NCBI RefSeq assembly: GCF_024359545.1
Contig: NZ_JAKQZG010000002.1
Location: forward strand, 186,001-250,000
Source: Jiella marina
GTDB lineage: Bacteria > Pseudomonadota > Alphaproteobacteria > Rhizobiales > Rhizobiaceae
Direction of reading: 5' to 3'
Length of the DNA: 64,000 nucleotides
The notes below the pieces were generated by a model, which was given only the letters and a program-made list of their open reading frames with translations, made no database searches and was not told where the DNA came from. Positions 56,057-64,000 of this stretch are shown here, in pieces (position 1 is the stretch's first letter; the number at the start of each line of letters is the position of its first letter). Made by a program: the position numbers and the translations under genes.

Positions 56057-56392
56057 TTGCAGGAAAGGCTGCGAGGGTTTGCCAAGGGCATGCGCAAGGC
56101 GCCAACGGATGCGGAATACGCTCTTTGGCAGATGCTCCGTGCCCGGCGCCTCAATGGACTGAAATTCAAACGGCAGGAGCCGCTCGGACCATACATATGC
56201 GATTTTGTCTGCCACGAGCGGAGACTGATCGTTGAGGCCGATGGATGGCAACATGAAGGATCGAAGCGCGACGCCGATCGCGATCGGTACTTCGAAGATC
56301 GCGGGTACCGGACCATCCGGTTCAGCAACGGGACAATATTGGAGGACGCGGATGCGGTTGCATCTCAAATCATTGACGCAGCCCGGCGCTAG
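56057..56392 (+). CDS. DUF559 (Vsr-like fold) endonuclease domain protein
   Basis: A small nuclease-fold protein: Thr-Asp-Ala-Glu-x-x-Leu-Trp-x-x-Leu-Arg-Ala-Arg-Arg-Leu-Asn-Gly-Leu-Lys-Phe-Lys-Arg-Gln, Gly-Pro-Tyr-Ile-Cys-Asp-Phe-Val-Cys, Leu-Ile-Val-Glu-Ala-Asp-Gly-Trp-Gln-His, then Arg-Asp-x-Tyr-Phe...Gly-Tyr-Arg-Thr-Ile-Arg-Phe. The Asp...Glu-x-Asp pattern is that of PD-(D/E)xK enzymes. The start is uncertain: TTG 56057 (111 residues, GGGGGA upstream) or ATG 56090 (100 residues). No activity is known for these widespread genes. It lies within 13-bp inverted repeats and interrupts the pcc operon. Confidence 0.8.
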   Translation: MQERLRGFAKGMRKAPTDAEYALWQMLRARRLNGLKFKRQEPLGPYICDFVCHERRLIVEADGWQHEGSKRDADRDRYFEDRGYRTIRFSNGTILEDADAVASQIIDAARR

Positions 56393-56393
56393 G

Positions 56394-56469
56394 CCCCCTC
56401 TCTTGCGATTTCTGGCACTTGGCCTTCGGCCAAGACACCGAAATCGCTTTCTCCCCCTCAAGGGGGGAG
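56394..56469 (-). repeat. right palindromic element of the DUF559 cassette
   Basis: Mirror layout of the left element: CCCCCTCTCTTGC (56394-56406), then a stem with arms GCGATTTC/GAAATCGC and CTTGGCC/GGCCAAG (56405-56447), then hairpin CTCCCCC/GGGGGAG (56451-56469). The pccA ribosome-binding site follows at once (GGGAG, 56471-56475). Confidence 0.8.
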
Positions 56470-56482
56470 AGGGAGCGAGCTG

Positions 56483-58642
56483 ATGACCAAACCCTTCTCC
56501 AAAATCCTCATCGCCAATCGCGGCGAGATCGCCTGCCGGGTCATCAAGTCCGCCAGGAAGATGGGCATCGCCACCGTCGCGGTCTATTCAGACGCGGACA
56601 AGGATGCGGTGCATGTGCGCATGGCCGACGAGGCGGTGCATCTCGGCCCGCCCCAGGCGGCGAAATCCTATCTTCTGGCCGACAAGATCATCGCCGCCTG
56701 CAAGGAGACCGGCGCGGAGGCGGTGCATCCGGGCTACGGCTTCCTGTCGGAAAACGCCAAATTCTGCGCCGCACTGGAAGAGGCGGGGATCGTCTTCATC
56801 GGCCCGAAGCCCAAGGCAATCGAGGCGATGGGCGACAAGATCACGTCCAAGAAGATCGCGGCCGAGGCCGGCGTTTCCACCGTGCCCGGCCATATGGGCC
56901 TGATCGAGGATGCGGCCGAGGCGGCGCGGATCGCCGCAGACATCGGCTATCCGGTGATGATCAAGGCATCGGCCGGCGGTGGCGGCAAGGGCATGCGCAT
57001 CGCCTGGACCGACGAGGAAGCCAAGGAAGGCTTCGAGCGCTCCAAATCCGAAGCCGCCTCCTCCTTCGGCGACGACCGGATCTTCATCGAGAAATTCGTC
57101 GTCGAGCCGCGCCATATCGAGATCCAGGTGCTGGCCGACGCGCACGGCAACTGCCTCTACCTCAATGAGCGCGAATGCTCGATCCAGCGGCGCAACCAGA
57201 AGGTCGTCGAGGAGGCGCCCTCGCCCTTTCTCGACGAGGAAACCCGCCGCGCCATGGGCGAACAGTCGGTGGCGCTGGCGAAAGCCGTCGACTATCAGAG
57301 CGCCGGCACGGTCGAGTTCATCGTCGACAAGGACCGGAACTTCTACTTCCTCGAGATGAACACCCGCCTGCAGGTGGAGCATCCGGTGACGGAGCTGATC
57401 ACCGGCGTCGATCTGGTCGAGCAGATGATCCGGATCGCGAGCGGCGAAAAACTGGCGCTGACCCAGGCCGATATCGGCATCGACGGCTGGGCGATCGAAA
57501 GCCGCCTTTATGCCGAGGACCCCTATCGCAACTTCCTGCCCTCGATCGGCCGCTTGACGGCCTATGCTCCGCCGCCCGAAGGACCGGTGGGCGATCATCG
57601 GGAGGCGAAGCCGATCACTGACGGGCCGGCCGGCTCGGCAATCGGGGGCGGCCTGCCGGTCATCCGCAACGACACCGGCGTCGACGAGGGCGGCGAGATC
57701 TCGATGTTCTACGATCCGATGATCGCCAAGCTCTGCACCTGGGCGCCGACGCGCGAAGCGGCCATCGAAGCGATGGCGGATGCGCTCGACAGTTTCGAGA
57801 TCGAGGGCATCGGCCACAATCTGCCCTTCCTGCAGGCGGTGATGGAGCACCCGCGGTTCAAGAAGGGCGAGCTGTCGACCGCCTTCATCGCCGAGGAATA
57901 TCCGGACGGCTTTGCGGGCGCCGCGCTCGACGACGACAGGCTCCGCCTCGTCGCCGCCACCGTCGCCATGGCGCGCTGGATCACTGAGCGGCGCGCCTCC
58001 TTCATCACCGGCCGCATGAAGCCGGTTTCGAAAGCGGGTCCGAAGACGGTGCCGCTGATCGTCTCGGCGGCGGGCCAGAGCTTCGAGATCGCCATCGATC
58101 ACGCCGCGAGCGCCGGCTTCTACGAGCGTGACGCCATCGTCTCACCCTATGAAGACGAGACAGGTGCTCCGGTCTTCCTCCGCTTCGTCGATGAGGACGA
58201 GGCGCGCAGCTACCGGATCGCCTGGAAGCCGGGTTTCAAGGTCGCGACCCTGTTCTCGGGCCAGGCCGGCGGCGAGGACTGGCGGAAGATTGCCGCCCTC
58301 AAGCTCGATCTGCTGCCCGGCGGTTTCCGTGTCCGCTATCGCGGCGCCGATCTGAAGGTCGCTGTCATGTCGCCGAAGGTGGCGAAACTCGCCGCCCTGA
58401 TGCCGGAAAAGGTGCCGCCGGACACCTCCAACCTGCTTCTCTGCCCCATGCCGGGCCTCGTCGTGGCACTGCATGTCGAGGAAGGCCAGCGCGTCGAACA
58501 GGGCCAGGCGCTCGCCATTATCGAGGCGATGAAGATGGAGAACGTCCTGCGGGCCGAAAACGCCGGAACGGTCGCCAAGATCCCCGTCGCGGTCGGCGAA
58601 AGCCTCGCGGTGGATCAGGTGATCATGGAATTCGAGCGGTGA
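56483..58642 (+). CDS. pccA: propionyl-CoA carboxylase alpha (biotin carboxylase/BCCP) subunit
   Basis: A 719-residue subunit: biotin carboxylase domain (Ile-Ala-Asn-Arg-Gly-Glu-Ile-Ala-Cys-Arg; Gly-Gly-Gly-Gly-Lys-Gly-Met; Met-Asn-Thr-Arg-Leu-Gln-Val-Glu-His), a BT linker domain, and BCCP with biotinyl Lys684 in Glu-Ala-Met-Lys-Met-Glu-Asn, 35 residues from the end. It is about 50 residues longer than usual PccA; part of this is a Gly/Pro-rich insert near residues 365-395. Methylmalonyl-CoA mutase lies 30 bp downstream, confirming propionyl-CoA as the substrate. Its ribosome-binding site abuts the palindromic element of the DUF559 cassette. Confidence 0.95.
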   Translation: MTKPFSKILIANRGEIACRVIKSARKMGIATVAVYSDADKDAVHVRMADEAVHLGPPQAAKSYLLADKIIAACKETGAEAVHPGYGFLSENAKFCAALEEAGIVFIGPKPKAIEAMGDKITSKKIAAEAGVSTVPGHMGLIEDAAEAARIAADIGYPVMIKASAGGGGKGMRIAWTDEEAKEGFERSKSEAASSFGDDRIFIEKFVVEPRHIEIQVLADAHGNCLYLNERECSIQRRNQKVVEEAPSPFLDEETRRAMGEQSVALAKAVDYQSAGTVEFIVDKDRNFYFLEMNTRLQVEHPVTELITGVDLVEQMIRIASGEKLALTQADIGIDGWAIESRLYAEDPYRNFLPSIGRLTAYAPPPEGPVGDHREAKPITDGPAGSAIGGGLPVIRNDTGVDEGGEISMFYDPMIAKLCTWAPTREAAIEAMADALDSFEIEGIGHNLPFLQAVMEHPRFKKGELSTAFIAEEYPDGFAGAALDDDRLRLVAATVAMARWITERRASFITGRMKPVSKAGPKTVPLIVSAAGQSFEIAIDHAASAGFYERDAIVSPYEDETGAPVFLRFVDEDEARSYRIAWKPGFKVATLFSGQAGGEDWRKIAALKLDLLPGGFRVRYRGADLKVAVMSPKVAKLAALMPEKVPPDTSNLLLCPMPGLVVALHVEEGQRVEQGQALAIIEAMKMENVLRAENAGTVAKIPVAVGESLAVDQVIMEFER

Positions 58643-58672
58643 AACGCGGCGACGCCGCAGGGGAGGAGTGCC

Positions 58673-60805
<2,133 letters not shown>

Positions 60806-60931
60806 AGCAGCAGCCCCTTGGGCCGCATGTTGCTCGTCATCCACGGGGGGCCGCCAGGCTGACCAGCGCGTCAATGCCAGTGACGGAATGGATTGGATGA
60901 ATCGCCGCCGGTTTGGTCCCCTCCATCCTCC

Positions 60932-63900
60932 TCACGCCCGCGCTCTCTCGTTACTTTTGCGGCGGCGGTGGCGCACGCGTTCCGCGAGCGAGGCGTTGGC
61001 GGGGACGAGCACCATCTGCAGGAGCGCGGCGAAGAGGACGCCGAAGCCCAGGCTGACGGCCGTCGGGATCAGGAACTGGGCCTGCACGGAGGTTTCGAGG
61101 ATCAGGGGCGTGATGCCGAGGAAGGTGGTGAGCGTTGTGAGCACGATCGGCCGGAAGCGGGCGATCGCCGCTTCCTCGATGGCGTCGGCCGGCTCGGCGC
61201 CGTCTGCTTCCTGCTGCTGCATGAAGGTCACGATCAGCAGGCTGCCGTTCACCACGACACCGGCCAGTCCGATGATGCCGAACATGCTGAGGAGCGTCAG
61301 GTTCAGCCCGAGAAGCAGATGCCCGAGGATCGCGCCGATCACGCCGAAGGGGATGACCAGAAGGACGACGATCGGCAGCAGATAGCTGCCGAAGGCGAGC
61401 GCCAGCACGGCATAGATGCCGAACAGGGCCAGCGAGAAATTATAGGCGAGATTGGAGCCGAAGCGGCCGGCCTCCTCCTGCTCGCCGCCGGTCTCGACGA
61501 CGAGGTCGGGATAGTCCTTGAGCAATTGCGGAACGACATTGTTCATCAGCCAGGAGGTTTCCGCTCCGCCGGTGGTGACCGCATTGTCGACATCGGCCGT
61601 CAGCGTCGTGATCGTGCGGCCGTTGATCCGGCTGATCTCGACCGGCGCCGACTGATAGTTGAGATCGGCGAGGACCGTGAGCGGGATCAGGTCGCCCCGC
61701 TCCTCCGAGGTCGCCGGCGCCGGAATGCGCAAGGCCAGGAGGTCGGCCACGGAATCGCGCTGCTCCTCGACGAGGCGCAGGCGGATGTCGACCTCCTCGC
61801 GCTCGCGGGCGAACTGGTCGATCTGCGCGCCATAAAGCGCCGCGCGGACGTTCTGCGCAAGCTCCTCGACGCTCACGCCATAGGCCCGCGCGGCCGCCGT
61901 CGGCTCGATGGCGATCTCGCGGGCCGCGCTGAAGCGGTCGTCCCGGATGTCCACCACCCCGTCCCGCTCGCTCACAGCCTGCCGCAAGCGCTCGGTCGCG
62001 CCGAAGCGCGTCTCCTCGCTGTCTGCCGAGATCTCGATCAGGATAGCCGCGCCGACGCCGACGACGGAGGACGAAAACAGGACCTCCTTCGCCCCCGCGA
62101 CGTCGCCGACCGCCTGGCGCCAGGCGCTCTCGAAGGCGGCCGCCGCGGTCTCGCGCTGATTGGCGGCCAGGAGCTTCGCCTCGATCGTGGCGGTGGAGCC
62201 GGTCTGGGTTCCGGAGGCGGCGCTCGGATCGCCACCACTGCCGGCAAAGCCGACGCGAACCGCCACGTTCTGGAGCAAATTCTCCTCGCCGAGTTCGTCG
62301 GCCGCCGCCTGGGCGGCTTCAACGAAGCGGTTGGCGCGCCGCACCGTCTCCTGATCGCTCGTGCCTTCGGGAAAGCGGAGCTCCGCATTGACGAAATTGC
62401 CCTCGATCGCGGGGAAGAAGACGAAGCGCACGAGCCCGCCATTGATCACGCCGACCGAGGCGATGCCGATCGCCAGGCACGCGACGACGACGAAGATCGG
62501 ATGCCGGATCGACACGCGCACAACCTTGCGCAACGGGCCGTTGGCGAAACGGTCGAAGCCGCCATTCAGCCGCTTGCGCAGGGGCTCGGTCAAGCGGCGC
62601 GGCGAGAGCTTGCGGGGGCGCTTGAGTTTCACATGGCTGAGATGGCCGGGCAGGATGAAGAAGCATTCGACCAGGGACACGACCAGCACGTAGATCACCA
62701 CGGCGGCCACCGGTCCGATGAACGAGCCGGAGGAGCCCGGCAGGAACAGCAGCGGCACGAAGGCCAGGACGGTCGTCGAGACGGCGAACATGATCGGCCG
62801 CCACACCTTGGTAATCGCCCGCTCGGCCGCGTCGTCCTCAGATCCCGCTTCGAGTTCCGAAAAGGTCTGCTCGCCGACGACGATCGCATCGTCCACGACG
62901 ATTCCGAGCGCCAGAATGAAGCCGAAGAGAGAAAGCTGGTTGATCGTCGGCCCCAGGAACAGCATCGGTGCAAAGGCGCCGATGAAGGCGACCACCACGC
63001 CGGCGGCGACCCAGGCGGCGACACGCAGGTCGAGCACCAGCATCAGAACCGTCAGGATGAGCATGGCGCCGAGGGCGCCGTTCTTGGTGAGAAGGTCGAT
63101 GCGCCCCTGCAGCACGGCGCCCTCATTGCGCCAGACCTCGGCCCGGATGCTGTCCGGCAGGGAAGGTTTCAACTCCTCCTCCAGATAGGTGAGGACGGCG
63201 GAGGAGACGCCGAGCACCTGTTCGGAAGCTGCCCGGTTGACCGATACAAAGACCGCCGGTTCGCCTGATACGGTCGCGCGGATGCCGCTCTCGGCCAGCG
63301 TCTCGCGGATCGTGGCGATGTCGCTCAACTGAACCGTCGCACCGTTTTCGTCGGAGAAGAGTTCGGTGTCGCGAAACTCCTCGGCGCTTTGCGCCTCGCC
63401 CAGCGTGCGCACCTGAACCGTGGAGGTGCCCGTATCGAGCTGCCCCGAACTCAGGTCGACATTCTGCGAAGACAGGCGACCGGCAAGGTCGAGAAGACCA
63501 AGACCATAGCTGCGCAGCGTCTCGCGCCGCACCTCGATGTCGATCTGATCGGCCGGAACGCCGGCGAGCGAGACCTGGCTGACGCCCTCGAGGCTGGTCA
63601 GTTCGTCGCGGACCCGAAAGGCCAGATCCTTGAGCGTCTCGCGCGCCACCGCGCCGTAAAGGACCAGTTCGACCGCAAGTTCTTCGGGTTCGACCTCGGC
63701 GATGCGCGGCGACTCCGCTCCGTCGGGAAAGGTGGTGATCCGCGCCACCTCGGTCTCGATATCGTCTTTCACCAGCCGCGGGTCTGCGCCGCTGGTGAGT
63801 TCGGCGACGACTGTGCCGACATCCTGCGCGGCCGTCGACTGAAGCTCGCGCACGCCCTCCAGCCCTTCGAGGCGCTGCTCGATCGGGGTCAGGATGGATT

Positions 63901-64000
63901 GCGCGATATCGGACGGGCTCGCACCGGGATAGGCGACGGTCACCGAAATTCGCGAGGTGGCGATTTCGGGGAAGGTGCGCACCGTCACGCTGGTCATCGC
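60932..64000 (-). CDS. RND-family efflux transporter permease (AcrB/HAE-1-like), N-terminus outside window
   Basis: The frame is open to the window edge; 1022 residues are visible and roughly the first helix (about 30 residues) is missing. Landmarks: Tyr-Pro-Gly-Ala-Ser-Pro-Ser-Asp-Ile at the start of the porter domain, Gly-Ile-Val-Val-Asp-Asp-Ala-Ile-Val-Val-Gly-Glu (paired Asp of the proton relay in helix 4), Phe-Val-Pro-Leu-Leu-Phe-Leu-Pro-Gly (helix 6), and the second-half repeat Gly-Leu-Ala-Gly-Val-Val-Val-Asn-Gly-Ser-Leu-Leu-Ile. It exports drugs or lipophilic compounds by proton antiport with a membrane-fusion protein, which should lie upstream (right). The C-terminus ends in a short basic tail. 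Confidence 0.92.
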   Translation of the reverse strand, partial: AMTSVTVRTFPEIATSRISVTVAYPGASPSDIAQSILTPIEQRLEGLEGVRELQSTAAQDVGTVVAELTSGADPRLVKDDIETEVARITTFPDGAESPRIAEVEPEELAVELVLYGAVARETLKDLAFRVRDELTSLEGVSQVSLAGVPADQIDIEVRRETLRSYGLGLLDLAGRLSSQNVDLSSGQLDTGTSTVQVRTLGEAQSAEEFRDTELFSDENGATVQLSDIATIRETLAESGIRATVSGEPAVFVSVNRAASEQVLGVSSAVLTYLEEELKPSLPDSIRAEVWRNEGAVLQGRIDLLTKNGALGAMLILTVLMLVLDLRVAAWVAAGVVVAFIGAFAPMLFLGPTINQLSLFGFILALGIVVDDAIVVGEQTFSELEAGSEDDAAERAITKVWRPIMFAVSTTVLAFVPLLFLPGSSGSFIGPVAAVVIYVLVVSLVECFFILPGHLSHVKLKRPRKLSPRRLTEPLRKRLNGGFDRFANGPLRKVVRVSIRHPIFVVVACLAIGIASVGVINGGLVRFVFFPAIEGNFVNAELRFPEGTSDQETVRRANRFVEAAQAAADELGEENLLQNVAVRVGFAGSGGDPSAASGTQTGSTATIEAKLLAANQRETAAAAFESAWRQAVGDVAGAKEVLFSSSVVGVGAAILIEISADSEETRFGATERLRQAVSERDGVVDIRDDRFSAAREIAIEPTAAARAYGVSVEELAQNVRAALYGAQIDQFAREREEVDIRLRLVEEQRDSVADLLALRIPAPATSEERGDLIPLTVLADLNYQSAPVEISRINGRTITTLTADVDNAVTTGGAETSWLMNNVVPQLLKDYPDLVVETGGEQEEAGRFGSNLAYNFSLALFGIYAVLALAFGSYLLPIVVLLVIPFGVIGAILGHLLLGLNLTLLSMFGIIGLAGVVVNGSLLIVTFMQQQEADGAEPADAIEEAAIARFRPIVLTTLTTFLGITPLILETSVQAQFLIPTAVSLGFGVLFAALLQMVLVPANASLAERVRHRRRKSNERARA

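Noticed and set aside
60893-63268. Long open frame (about 790 codons) on the + strand opposite the RND transporter
   Set aside because: Antisense shadow of a high-GC gene: composition is Asp/Arg/His/Gly-rich with no domain, while the opposite strand has full RND motifs.

Overview
The window is high-GC DNA with tightly packed, often overlapping genes. Several genes are typical of Hyphomicrobiales (Rhizobiales) in the Alphaproteobacteria: DUF3126, a BTLCP transglutaminase-like protease, the zinc-finger CHCC protein, a PccR-type regulator, and C-rich intergenic palindromes like those of rhizobia. Species cannot be named from the sequence. No rRNA, tRNA, phage, IS transposase or CRISPR array was seen.

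Layout. 1-18.9 kb is a mosaic of small chromosomal units: the end of an EmrB-like pump, a DUF1326/DUF2182 pair, an RpiB-family isomerase, EttA, a BTLCP protease, CysE, an alpha/beta hydrolase, a FAD monooxygenase, a proline-rich OmpA protein, an SDR, a secreted caspase-like protein, a DUF2269 / SDR-DoxX / DCC operon and a lytic transglycosylase. 19.1-37.0 kb is a run of fifteen leftward genes for branched-chain acyl metabolism: a TetR regulator, isovaleryl-CoA dehydrogenase, methylcrotonyl-CoA carboxylase (both subunits), HMG-CoA lyase and methylglutaconyl-CoA hydratase (leucine degradation). These are followed by a complete Liv-type ABC importer with two acyl-CoA ligases built into its operon, then an isobutyryl-CoA dehydrogenase-like enzyme. 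An AbrB/PIN toxin-antitoxin pair with its own palindromic operator sits inside the leucine operon.

38.0-50.6 kb is a sugar island: an ABC sugar importer (binding protein, two permeases, ATPase), a divergent GH31 enzyme, an SMP-30 lactonase, a sugar 1-dehydrogenase (SDR), a GH31 enzyme carrying the sulfoquinovosidase signature, and a convergent mannitol/fructuronate dehydrogenase. I read it as uptake, hydrolysis and oxidative entry for sulfoquinovose glycosides (upper half of a sulfo-Entner-Doudoroff route). The dehydratase, aldolase and sulfolactaldehyde dehydrogenase of that route are not in the window.

50.9-60.8 kb is the propionyl-CoA module: PccR regulator with an operator at its start codon, PccB, three inserted genes (YghU, HXXEE protein, unknown), a DUF559 nuclease gene bounded by perfect 13-bp inverted repeats and mirrored palindromes, PccA, and methylmalonyl-CoA mutase. 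With the valine and leucine genes this makes the window a branched-chain amino-acid catabolic region. The right end is an incomplete RND efflux transporter.
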